Origin: Shewanella marinintestina
GTDB taxonomy: Bacteria > Pseudomonadota > Gammaproteobacteria > Enterobacterales > Shewanellaceae
Assembly: GCF_023283845.1 (NCBI RefSeq)
Contig: NZ_JAKILC010000003.1
Span: 248,001 to 312,000, forward strand
Direction: 5' to 3'
Length of the DNA stretch: 64,000 nucleotides
Shown piece by piece: positions 52,850 through 60,935 of this stretch; position 1 is the first letter of the stretch; each line of letters starts with the position of its first letter. Both the position numbers and the translations under genes were made by a program. The notes beneath the pieces are model-generated. The model saw only the letters and a list, made by a program, of their open reading frames with translations, was not told the DNA's origin and did no database searches.

Positions 52850-53332
52850 CTAAGCTAGTAATCCTATTGTTATTATTCGGACGAATTCTTTCAGCCCAAC
52901 AAGGTAGCAAACTTTTACCCATGCATCAGCAAAATATCTGCAAATATGTATTAGCAAATGTGTTGTCACAATAACAATAAGTCACAAGTTAACTAACGCT
53001 GCCACAAGTTCGAATCTATGCCAAACTTGCTGCAATTTTTCATCGATGAGCTTAGTTAAAATTAACCGTTATCACTTAGTTTACTTTTTAACCCTCGTAG
53101 ATTGAGCTTCAAACTTTAGCAACCTCCCATATAAAAGTATTAAATACTTAAACAAGCAGCGCTATTGATAAAATCTCAACTAAGCTAACTATAAATATAT
53201 GCAAATGCTTGTTTACGCATAACAAAGAATGCTTGCTAACAAGAATAAGCGTTCAAAACCTAAACTCATTTTGGCATAAAGTAATAAACAGAACCCTTAT
53301 TTATTTGAACTAAGCGGCTGTTCGAGGTACCT
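52850..53332. other. intergenic region between divergent genes
   Basis: The 483 bases hold the promoters for the tricorn-type gene (left) and the small membrane protein (right). They are AT-rich and show no ORF, hairpin or repeat worth naming. Confidence 0.5.
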
Positions 53333-53749
53333 ATGCAAACAGACTACCCACGCCCCTCATTAAGGGATGACACCCGAGTCAATAACGCCTTGGGTAATAT
53401 GCCAAAACATTGTGCAAACAGTTTTTCTGAGCCACAGCTGGTATACATGCGCTTAGCCCTCATTAACAATAAATGGCAACGACACTTTATCGATAATCGA
53501 GGCAGCTTTTATATTCCATTTATTGGTTGGCGGTTTTTCTATGTTGTGCTTATTGGCCGCAATAAGCGTGCATATAGCCGTAAAGAAAAACAGCTCACTT
53601 TAGCCTTGTTTACCCTATGCGTTGTTGGGTTTGTACTAATCTCCTTACTGCTGGGACTTTTGTTACTTTACTTACTCAAATCAGCTTTGGGGATCGACCT
53701 TTTTGAAGATTCATCTTTGGGAATTTGGGACTGGTTTAAATCACTTTAA
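53333..53749 (+). CDS. small membrane protein of unknown function
   Basis: A 138-residue protein. A soluble N-terminal half contains NNKWQRHFIDNRGSFYIPFI, and the C-terminal half has two hydrophobic segments (about 58-68 weak, 85-115 strong), ending in IWDWFKSL. I do not recognise a family. GAGG precedes the ATG at a suitable distance. A clear terminator follows, which supports a real gene. Confidence 0.6.
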   Translation: MQTDYPRPSLRDDTRVNNALGNMPKHCANSFSEPQLVYMRLALINNKWQRHFIDNRGSFYIPFIGWRFFYVVLIGRNKRAYSRKEKQLTLALFTLCVVGFVLISLLLGLLLLYLLKSALGIDLFEDSSLGIWDWFKSL

Positions 53750-53767
53750 GGTTACCGTCTCTTAAAT

Positions 53768-53792
53768 AAAAAGCCTGCAAATGCAGGCTTTT
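53768..53792 (+). terminator. rho-independent terminator
   Basis: AAAAGCCTGC and GCAGGCTTTT around AAAT, 19 bases after the small membrane protein gene. It also faces the convergent anti-sigma-like gene. Confidence 0.88.
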
Positions 53793-53830
53793 ACTTTCAT
53801 TATTCTATATTTTTAGCACAATTTTTATCT

Positions 53831-54421
53831 TCAATGGTCAGCCATAATCGCTTTCTGCAAACGATGGTAACGAGCATGAAGTGGATGATTGTCTTCAAGT
53901 ACTGACGGCCACTGCTTAGGAACCTGCTGTAATAGCTCATCAGCTTGGCTAAGTTGCTTGGATTTTAATAATTGCGCTACTGCATCAAGCTGATTAGCAA
54001 TAGCTTGATTAACAGAGCCTTGCTGGTCAATTTTACTATCGTTAATTGATTTAGATGCATCAACCGCCTTGGCTGCAGCTGCGCTATCTTGCATCGAACG
54101 CATCATCTGCGGCTCTGGTGTCGCCACTTGTGGAGCCGACATCATCATTGGCTCGCCTTGTGGTGAATCAGCGCTATTTTGTATCGCAGGGTTAATCATA
54201 AATAACGTGACGACAACCAATACCGAAGCAGCCGATGACAATGGCCATCGATATTGGCGCCAGAAAGATTGGCTAGTTTGACCACTATTTGAATGCGAGA
54301 CATGCGCGCGAGCCTGAGCGATGATATCGCTATCTAGAGTTGAAGATGGTTGCTCTGTGGCACTTTTTCGATACATAGACTGGATCTCAGCTTCTATTGT
54401 AGCTTGCTCTTTATCAGTCAT
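53831..54421 (-). CDS. anti-sigma-factor-like membrane protein
   Basis: A 196-residue protein with a cytoplasmic N-terminus of about 58 residues, one membrane segment (WPLSSAASVLVVVTLFMI) and a periplasmic part that includes a helical C-terminal region (AQLLKSKQLSQADELLQQV). Its ATG overlaps the end of the ECF sigma gene by 8 bases, and the layout is that of an anti-sigma factor. The zinc-finger His/Cys motif of ZAS-type anti-sigma factors is missing, so it is a divergent or non-zinc type. The call rests mainly on context. Confidence 0.7.
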   Translation of the reverse strand: MTDKEQATIEAEIQSMYRKSATEQPSSTLDSDIIAQARAHVSHSNSGQTSQSFWRQYRWPLSSAASVLVVVTLFMINPAIQNSADSPQGEPMMMSAPQVATPEPQMMRSMQDSAAAAKAVDASKSINDSKIDQQGSVNQAIANQLDAVAQLLKSKQLSQADELLQQVPKQWPSVLEDNHPLHARYHRLQKAIMADH

Positions 54422-55028
54422 GATTCGCTCCTTGCCACTTTAAATCCACGCACTCTTTTAATCCTTTATAAGCATAACGAATGCGGCTTTTAGTTGCCTC
54501 TAATGTTGCTCCAGCAATATCGGCAATAATCGCCGCAGTAAAGCCCATTTCAACATTGAGTAAAAATGCCTCTTTTTGTACCTGAGGTAGATTGGCTACA
54601 CAGCCTTTTAATAAATGAGCTTTTTGGCTATCGAGCATTTGTGCCTCAAGATTAGCGTCATCACAACCTAATTGCGCCTCATGATCTTGTTCGGGTTCAA
54701 ACACTTCGGTGAAGTTATTGACAGGCTTTAGTGCGCGGACATGGTCAATCACTAAGTTATGGGCTATTCGGTAGAGCCAAGTGGTAAACTTTGCACTGGT
54801 TTCATACTGACTCGCAGCCTTAATTACTCGGCTCCAAGTTTCTTGATACAAATCTTCCGCTAACTGCAGATCGTTAATTTGTCTGACAAAATAGCGATAT
54901 AATGGGCCTTTATGCTTTACATAAAGCAGCTCAAATGCTCGAGCATTTCCCGCTGCATATTGCAACATTAACGCTTGGTCTGAGTCTACTTCACTCGAGG
55001 GATTATCTAATGACAAAGATTGCTCCAC
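54414..55028 (-). CDS. ECF-type RNA polymerase sigma factor
   Basis: A 204-residue sigma-70-family factor. Region 2 (about 20-90) shows YRYFVRQINDLQLAEDLYQETWSRV and TWLYRIAHNLVIDH. Region 4 (about 135-195) shows LPQVQKEAFLLNVEMGFTAAIIADIAG and TKSRIRYAYKGLK. Region 3 is absent, as in ECF factors. The linker between them is acidic (EPEQDHEAQLGCDD). The start is GTG. The downstream overlapping gene looks like its membrane anti-sigma factor, so envelope or redox stress is a likely input, by inference. The target genes are not identified. Confidence 0.92.
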   Translation of the reverse strand: MEQSLSLDNPSSEVDSDQALMLQYAAGNARAFELLYVKHKGPLYRYFVRQINDLQLAEDLYQETWSRVIKAASQYETSAKFTTWLYRIAHNLVIDHVRALKPVNNFTEVFEPEQDHEAQLGCDDANLEAQMLDSQKAHLLKGCVANLPQVQKEAFLLNVEMGFTAAIIADIAGATLEATKSRIRYAYKGLKECVDLKWQGANHD

Positions 55029-55148
55029 CGCATCTTCCTTAGCTAAAAATAATAACCGCTTAAGTCTGCATGGGTGCTTGAGATTTGTCTAGCGTGGAAA
55101 GACGTTAGAGAAAATAGCCAATAACTGATATCGGGCAAAGCTGAATAT

Positions 55149-55185
55149 AAAAAATGCCGCTAGAGCGTTACTCTTAGCGGCATTT
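55149..55185 (-). terminator. terminator of purE
   Basis: On the minus strand ATGCCGCTA pairs with TAGCGGCAT and is followed by T6. It lies between the end of purE and the start of the sigma gene. Confidence 0.88.
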
Positions 55186-55223
55186 CATTGTTAACAGGCG
55201 AATTTAGATGTTGACCTGAAAAC

Positions 55224-55727
55224 TTAAGCTAATTTAGCTTGTAGTGCAGCGTCTTTAGCTTGAACAGCTTCAGCTGACTTAGCACGCTCTTCTTTAACTG
55301 CTACAGCTAGAGCATCATCACCTACAGCAAGCATTTGAGCTGCTAGATAACCTGCGTTTTTAGCACCAGCGCTGCCGATAGCAACGGTTGCAACAGGAAC
55401 GCCACCTGGCATCATCACTGTAGATAGCAATGCATCATGGCCTTGTAGTGGACCACAATCAACTGGAACACCGATAACTGGACGAGTTGTAATACCCGCA
55501 ACAGCACCAGCTAAGTGCGCAGCAAGACCTGCAGCACAAATAAAGACTTTACAACCACGCGCTTCAGCATCAGTTACGTATGCATGCGTAGCTGCAGGCG
55601 TACGGTGCGCTGAAGTTACTTTTGCTTCAAAGTTGATTTCGAAAGTTTTAAGCACATCGAGGGTGGCTTGCATTGTAGGCAGATCTGAATCAGATCCCAT
55701 TAATACTGCAACAAATGGTTTGCTCAT
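55224..55727 (-). CDS. purE: N5-carboxyaminoimidazole ribonucleotide mutase PurE
   Basis: A 167-residue class I PurE. The N-terminal VLMGSDSDLPTMQ and the catalytic SAHRTP are intact, and AAGLAAHLAGAVAG and GVPVDCGPLQGHDALLS follow. It converts N5-CAIR to CAIR in purine synthesis, in the cytoplasm. A longer frame reaches 55883, but the conserved start is the ATG at 55727. The usual partner purK is not adjacent in this window. I saw no clear PurR box upstream. Confidence 0.95.
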   Translation of the reverse strand: MSKPFVAVLMGSDSDLPTMQATLDVLKTFEINFEAKVTSAHRTPAATHAYVTDAEARGCKVFICAAGLAAHLAGAVAGITTRPVIGVPVDCGPLQGHDALLSTVMMPGGVPVATVAIGSAGAKNAGYLAAQMLAVGDDALAVAVKEERAKSAEAVQAKDAALQAKLA

Positions 55728-56168
55728 TTTAAGTCCTTGAGTAGGGCGGTACATTATTATATTTGCGCGCATTATAATGAAATTTAGCGCACTTAGTAAA
55801 CAGGCTTCCCCCAAGCCTGCCGCGCAATTATCCCTAAGGTTTGAAATAACTGCAAATAACTTATTCATACATATGTATAACAAAGCTGCAAAATAGTTGA
55901 TAAATATCTTTACTGGTTAATTTTGCTATATTTATTGTGTGAAGGTTTGCTTTTTCAGCAGTAAATAATGCTCTCATTTAGGTGGTAGTAATGTTTACTC
56001 AGCCAAAATGGCGACGATGGCGGGCTTAAAGCTCAATCACCTTTGTCAGTCATGATTTTTTTACATATGATGAGAAACATAAACAATAAATACAGGAGTC
56101 GCTATGACGAACACTCTTTCAATCAGCAAACACTTTATATCACGGTAGTTTTACGAATAAGGATATTC
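55728..56168. other. intergenic region between purE and the diguanylate cyclase gene
   Basis: The 441 bases contain the divergent promoters. Upstream of purE the minus strand has TATAAT-like words within CATTATAATGCGCGC. Open frames here are extensions of the two genes and are not supported by conserved motifs. Confidence 0.45.
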
Positions 56169-57431
56169 ATGGCACCTATTAAAGATAGCTTGAAGAAAAA
56201 GAAAATTGATTCTGTTGATTTAAAAACCCACCTAGCCCTCTTAGGTACCCCCATGCTGCTTTTACTTATTGGTTGGGGTATTTTCATTGGCATTACCCAT
56301 AGCGCAAACTCTATTGCCAACCTAATTTTAGTCGCCGTCATTTATTTACTAGGTTATAGCTTGAGTTATTACTTTCACCAAGGTCGGCTAAATCGCCTTT
56401 GGGAGCACCTACAACAGGTTATTCATGTAAACGATACAACCTTTGAACTGGTCAACATTGCTAATCAATATCATGATGAGCGCGCCTTTCTCAACGCTCT
56501 ATTAAAAAAAGCGGTTAGTAGTATCGATGGTGCAGAAATGGGTTCAATTATTAAGGTTGACCCTAACGATGGCGCGTTACAGTTTGAGTCAACTATAGGC
56601 ATTGATATCAACAAACTTCGCAGCGTGCAGTTTAATCTAAGCCAATCTTTTGAGTACAAACTGACAAAAGGTAAATGCGATAGAGTGGTGGTGATCGATG
56701 ATATGGCAAATATCAATGCCCACAGTACTTTATCTGCTGAAGAACAAAATGTATTACTCACCGCACCGCAAGCGCCTATTCGGTCAACTCTTTCTAGCCC
56801 GATACATATTGATGGCAACTTATATGGCATGCTCAACCTAGATAGTGCTAGGCCAAAAGCCTTTAACCACTACGATAGAAACCTCGTCGCGATTTTGACT
56901 CATGAAGCAGCAAATGCCATTGCCCTATATCAAAAGACCCGCCAGATTAACTTATTAGCTAATTTTGATAGCTTAACTCAACTGTACAACCGACAACGCT
57001 TTGAACAAGGTGTAAAAGACTGGAAAATTAAGCAGCACTTTGGCAGCTATTTAGTGATTCTAGATCTCGATAACCTCAAAATGATTAATGATACAGGTGG
57101 CCACCTTGCAGGAGATAAAGCACTACAACATTTTGCCAATATACTAAAGCAGCATTGGCATAAACAGTATCTGGTTGCGCGCTATGGTGGAGATGAGTTT
57201 ATCGTGCTTTGTCACGGCCCTTTGGAAAAAGTTGAAGCTGACTTAACGTTAATGCAACAAGCATTAACCGAGCAGCAATCTGGTCTCTCTCCCCATACTA
57301 GTGGTAACCTTAGCCAAAGCATAAGCTTTAGTTATGGTATTGCTAAGTTCCAAGGCAATTTAGCAGCAAGTTTTAAAACAGCCGATGACATTATGTATCG
57401 CAACAAGCGGCTCAAGCAATCATCAACCTAA
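56169..57431 (+). CDS. GAF-GGDEF diguanylate cyclase
   Basis: A 420-residue inner-membrane protein. Two membrane segments (about 27-47 and 50-68) precede a GAF domain (about 95-250, with SSPIHIDGNLYGMLNLDS) and a GGDEF domain (about 255-418). The active site RYGGDEF is intact, so it should make c-di-GMP. The inhibitory RxxD site upstream of GGDEF is replaced (HKQY), so feedback control is probably absent. The frame opens further upstream, but AAGGA sits six bases before the ATG at 56169. It is the producing counterpart to EAL-type phosphodiesterases in this genome. Confidence 0.9.
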   Translation: MAPIKDSLKKKKIDSVDLKTHLALLGTPMLLLLIGWGIFIGITHSANSIANLILVAVIYLLGYSLSYYFHQGRLNRLWEHLQQVIHVNDTTFELVNIANQYHDERAFLNALLKKAVSSIDGAEMGSIIKVDPNDGALQFESTIGIDINKLRSVQFNLSQSFEYKLTKGKCDRVVVIDDMANINAHSTLSAEEQNVLLTAPQAPIRSTLSSPIHIDGNLYGMLNLDSARPKAFNHYDRNLVAILTHEAANAIALYQKTRQINLLANFDSLTQLYNRQRFEQGVKDWKIKQHFGSYLVILDLDNLKMINDTGGHLAGDKALQHFANILKQHWHKQYLVARYGGDEFIVLCHGPLEKVEADLTLMQQALTEQQSGLSPHTSGNLSQSISFSYGIAKFQGNLAASFKTADDIMYRNKRLKQSST

Positions 57432-57520
57432 GCTAAAAGATTACACGCAAATACCTCTAAGAGCTTTATCGAGCATTATAGAAGTATGTTTTTGTTGTTG
57501 AGCTTGCTGTGAAGTACTTT

Positions 57521-57945
57521 TTAGCTGGCGTGCATTTCGTGGCTTAACCGTTCAATTTCGCCCACTTTATCTATTATGGTAGAGGTCGCGTGTTTTTGTC
57601 GTTCAATACTGAAACGGATCTCCCCAGCAAGCCTATCCAATTAGTTTAACACTGCGTCGATTTGAATAAATGCAGCAGTGATGCTTTCGCATTGTAATAA
57701 ACTTTTTTGGCTTGCTGTAATAGTCGCTATTTTACTGCTGGTTTTATCTTGATAACTCATCAACAATACTTTGGCTCTCAACAGTCGACTCTTGAGTTCA
57801 AAAAGCCATTCCCGGTAAGCACTTGCTCACCGACACGAGCCGCCTCAATAGCCGTATTTAATGCTAATAAGTTAGTTTGCTTAGCAATCCCTTTTATCAC
57901 TTCAAGTACATTACCAATCTCATCACTATCTTGCCGGAGGAGATC
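57521..57945 (-). pseudogene. decayed methyl-accepting chemotaxis protein fragment
   Basis: On the minus strand, from about 57945, the frame reads [19 protein letters not shown] followed by [17 protein letters not shown]. This is the highly conserved hairpin tip of MCP signalling domains. The next part departs from the consensus ([10 protein letters not shown] in place of GRGFAVVA) and meets stops. Further MCP-like pieces in other frames continue down to a final GEIERLSHEMHAS and stop at 57521. The N-terminal sensor is missing altogether. It is a 5'-truncated, frameshifted relic. Confidence 0.8.
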
Positions 57946-57950
57946 TAAAT

Positions 57951-57976
57951 AAAAAAGCCTCTGCACTGCAGAGGCT
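57951..57976 (-). terminator. terminator of the transglycosylase-like gene
   Basis: On the minus strand AGCCTCTGC and GCAGAGGCT form a 9-bp stem followed by T6, about 30 bases past the stop of the gene at 58006. Confidence 0.92.
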
Positions 57977-58005
57977 CATTAATAGCTGAGTGACAACTTA
58001 TTCGC

Positions 58006-58623
58006 TTAACCGAAAAATAAACGCCATAACCATGATGAATCAAGATCTTCTTGGCATTGCCTATATTGCGCAGCATACCGTTTAGAGCGAGCATCGACCC
58101 TAGCAGCAACTTTAATCAACCAAGCTTTTTGATTATAGGTCTTACGCTTATATCCGCCCCAGCCTTCGTGATAATTTAAATATTGGTTACGAGCATCCCA
58201 TTTCGACACACCGTTTATTTTATGGGTCTTGTAAATAAACCAGCCCATAAAGTCCATCGCATCGTCAAAGTTACTGCGGCTAGACCAAGAGTTACCGGTT
58301 TCTTTTACGTAATCATCCCATGTCATTGTTTTTGCTTGCGCATAACCATAGGCATCGCTGGCTCGACCAATAGGGATAAAACCTAAAAAATATTCCATTG
58401 GCGGGGCTGCATTATGTTTAAAGGAGCTTTCTTGGTACATCATTGCCAACGGCACATGCACAGGTACGCCCCACTTTTCACGAGTGTTTTTAGCCGCGCT
58501 ATACCAAGATCTGTTTTCAGTATATATCGAACAAAGATTCTCAGGATCTTTCGGAGGAGGAGTGGCACACCCTGTTAACAGGGTTGCTAAAACAACAGTC
58601 GCAAATAATGCAGGCCATTTCAT
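58006..58623 (-). CDS. lytic transglycosylase-like lipoprotein
   Basis: A 205-residue lipoprotein (lipobox LTGC) with a transglycosylase SLT-like domain. VPLAMMYQESSFKHNAAPP carries the catalytic-type Glu, and DAYGYAQAKTMTWDDYVKETGN, DAMDFMGWFI and YLNYHEGWGGYKRKTY follow the pattern of SLT-fold enzymes. It probably cleaves peptidoglycan from the inner face of the outer membrane. It is a known uncharacterised family in Shewanella-like genomes, to my recollection. It is monocistronic with its own terminator. Confidence 0.82.
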   Translation of the reverse strand: MKWPALFATVVLATLLTGCATPPPKDPENLCSIYTENRSWYSAAKNTREKWGVPVHVPLAMMYQESSFKHNAAPPMEYFLGFIPIGRASDAYGYAQAKTMTWDDYVKETGNSWSSRSNFDDAMDFMGWFIYKTHKINGVSKWDARNQYLNYHEGWGGYKRKTYNQKAWLIKVAARVDARSKRYAAQYRQCQEDLDSSWLWRLFFG

Positions 58624-58749
58624 AAAATAAGGATACCAACAGACAGTAAAAGCAAAGTCGTAGTGTCACATTGATAAGCAAAACATGCAATTGAGGTTTG
58701 AGTAAATTGTGTTACAAATCAAGAAGGGGAAATCGATACCAGTCGTAGA

Positions 58750-59187
58750 TTAAAGCGGTGCAGGAAACTCACACTCATAGGACTCTTGTAGCCAAACTTC
58801 TGGTTGCCAAAAACCACTATCATCACCACGATAGACCTTATCTACGTTAAACTTAGCACCAATATGATAGCGCTCATTATGTTCAACAGAGATGGTCAAC
58901 TCTTTTGGTGTTCGTGCTGACAGCTTAACTTTCAGGCTAGGCGCGTCAATTAGCTCGGCGAGAATAAACGTATGCTTACCTGGGCTGAGACGATAATTAG
59001 GCTGAGAAATAACAGGTTTACCATCTAGGTGAGTTACCACCGCTCGATAAATATTAGCTTCAGGATCTGGCTCCATATACGTCGCAACTATGCCGCATTG
59101 ATTACTGGTATCTGGTTGTGATGCACAACCAGATACCAGTACTGCCAATACAGACAAGCTTAGTGCTGATATAGCGCTTTTAATCAC
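58750..59187 (-). CDS. lipoprotein of unknown function downstream of gshA
   Basis: A 145-residue lipoprotein (lipobox LVSGC at about 17-21). The mature part is mostly beta strands (YRAVVTHLDGKPVI, LSPGKHTFILAELI, ERYHIGAKFNVDKVYR), with two cysteines besides the lipobox one (NQCGIV and YECEFPAP). There is a weak resemblance to PEGA-like or carrier-type beta domains. The start is GTG. It begins 5 bases after the gshA stop, so it is in the gshA operon, though no link to glutathione is evident. Confidence 0.7.
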   Translation of the reverse strand: MIKSAISALSLSVLAVLVSGCASQPDTSNQCGIVATYMEPDPEANIYRAVVTHLDGKPVISQPNYRLSPGKHTFILAELIDAPSLKVKLSARTPKELTISVEHNERYHIGAKFNVDKVYRGDDSGFWQPEVWLQESYECEFPAPL

Positions 59188-59191
59188 GCTA

Positions 59192-60757
59192 TTACGCCTT
59201 GAAGTAATCAGCTAAGAATTCATCAAAGCTCACACTTGGCTCAGCTTCGATAGTAGCTTGCTTCTCAAGTGATACCTTAGCATCTTGTTCATATCGACAA
59301 GTCATCGCTTCCGATAACGGATAAGCTTTCAATTGTTGATGATATTGCTCGGCAAGTTCTAATACCCAATCACTGTGGTCAATTTGATCTTCTTTCAAAC
59401 CTTTAATGATTTGACCCGATAGGGTTTCATCAGGATTGTTAACTGCTTTTTGCCACTTAGCTAAAGCAACTTGATAATCATCTTGCTCGTCATCAAGCAA
59501 TTTTGCGATATCTTTTAAATTGTCAAATAACGAATCTAACCAAATACTTAGGTTAATATCTTCACCTGAACGCGTTAGCATTAATCCCGGCTTACGCCCT
59601 TCTAATACTACCGAGTTTAGGTTGGCAGAAATCTCAGCTTCTTCTGCTGCATCAGTCGCTTTAGACGGCTGTAATAAACAGTTAAGTAGGAACAAATCTA
59701 AGAAACGAATTTGTGACTTTTCAATACCCACAGAGCTGTAAGGGTTAACGTCTAATGCGCGTACTTCGATATATTCAACACCAGCTCGAGCTAAAGACTC
59801 TGACGGTTTCTCATTGCCTTTAGCAACACGTTTTGCACGGATTGGCGAATAAAACTCGTTTTCGATTTGCAAAATATTGGCGTTAAGCTGACGATATTCG
59901 CCATCAACTTTGACACCGATTTTAGCAAAGTTAGCTGACGGCATATTAATCGCTGACTTCATGCCCTCTAAGTAACAAGGCAAGCCATTGTAGCTAATGT
60001 TTAAATTATCTTGCTCTTGGTTGGTGTAACCTAAGTCACTCATGCGTAAAGAGGTTGCATAAGGTAAATAAAGAGTACCATTACCAATAACCTCAAATGG
60101 GAAGTTATTAGTTTTAGGATCTTGAATGAAGGTGCTACACAGTGCTGGGGATGCACCAAACAAATAAGGTAATACCCACACTAAGCGGCGATAATTTCGG
60201 ATAAGGCCAAAGTAAGACTCTGAAATAAAGTCTTCTAAGGTTAACGACGTATCTGAAAGCTCATAAAGTCGGTCCCATAACTGATCTGAAACTGAAAAGT
60301 TAAAGTGAACTCCAGAGATAATTTGCATCTGCGCGCCATATCGGTAAGTTAGGCCTTTTCGATATAGTCGCTTCATTTGTCCAGTATTAGAATTGCCATA
60401 ATCAGCGATTGGAATATCGCCGGCGTCACCTAAATAACAAGGCATACTCACAGGCCATAAACGCTGACCATTTAAGTGGCGCACGCTGTAGGCATGGGTC
60501 AAAGTCAGATCTTCGACTAGCTCATCAATATCTTCAAAAACTGGCGTAATAAACTCTAGTAATGACTCACTATAATCAGTGGTGATCCGCGAGTGCGTTA
60601 ATGCCGAGCCCAGCGCCTGTGGATGTTTATCCAAGGCTAAATGACCTGACTTTTCAATTCTTAACGCTTCACGCTCAATGCCACGTTGCATTGATTTTAG
60701 CGCCTGACGACTTGCCGGATCCGACAGTTTGCCTACTAATTCATTGAAAGATTTCAA
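59192..60757 (-). CDS. gshA: glutamate-cysteine ligase GshA
   Basis: A 521-residue class I gamma-glutamylcysteine synthetase, the same length as E. coli GshA (518). It shows RGIEREALRI at the N-terminus, TDYSESLLEFITPVF, SGVHFNFSVSD, YIEVRALDVNPYSSVGI and FLDLFLLNCLL, all characteristic and intact. It makes gamma-Glu-Cys, the first step of glutathione synthesis, in the cytoplasm. The start codon is TTG, as in E. coli gshA, which keeps translation low. Downstream, a small lipoprotein gene follows after 4 bases. It complements the glutathione-gated Kef system in the same window. Confidence 0.96.
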   Translation of the reverse strand: MKSFNELVGKLSDPASRQALKSMQRGIEREALRIEKSGHLALDKHPQALGSALTHSRITTDYSESLLEFITPVFEDIDELVEDLTLTHAYSVRHLNGQRLWPVSMPCYLGDAGDIPIADYGNSNTGQMKRLYRKGLTYRYGAQMQIISGVHFNFSVSDQLWDRLYELSDTSLTLEDFISESYFGLIRNYRRLVWVLPYLFGASPALCSTFIQDPKTNNFPFEVIGNGTLYLPYATSLRMSDLGYTNQEQDNLNISYNGLPCYLEGMKSAINMPSANFAKIGVKVDGEYRQLNANILQIENEFYSPIRAKRVAKGNEKPSESLARAGVEYIEVRALDVNPYSSVGIEKSQIRFLDLFLLNCLLQPSKATDAAEEAEISANLNSVVLEGRKPGLMLTRSGEDINLSIWLDSLFDNLKDIAKLLDDEQDDYQVALAKWQKAVNNPDETLSGQIIKGLKEDQIDHSDWVLELAEQYHQQLKAYPLSEAMTCRYEQDAKVSLEKQATIEAEPSVSFDEFLADYFKA

Positions 60758-60935
60758 TATATTACTCTCTAGTACGTGACTCTAACTTTAATAGCATGTC
60801 AGTCAGACCCGCCATAGCCAACTTAAATTTCAAGTCGTACCAAATTAGCGTTTATTTAACTGCCAACATAATAAACGGTGAGATGATGCCACAGAATCGA
60901 CACCATCTCCCGGATATATGGTCTAGATCAAGCTT

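Noticed and set aside
55728..55800. A PurR box upstream of purE
   Set aside because: Palindromic CATTATAATG is present, but the ACGCAAACGTTTGCGT-type core is not.
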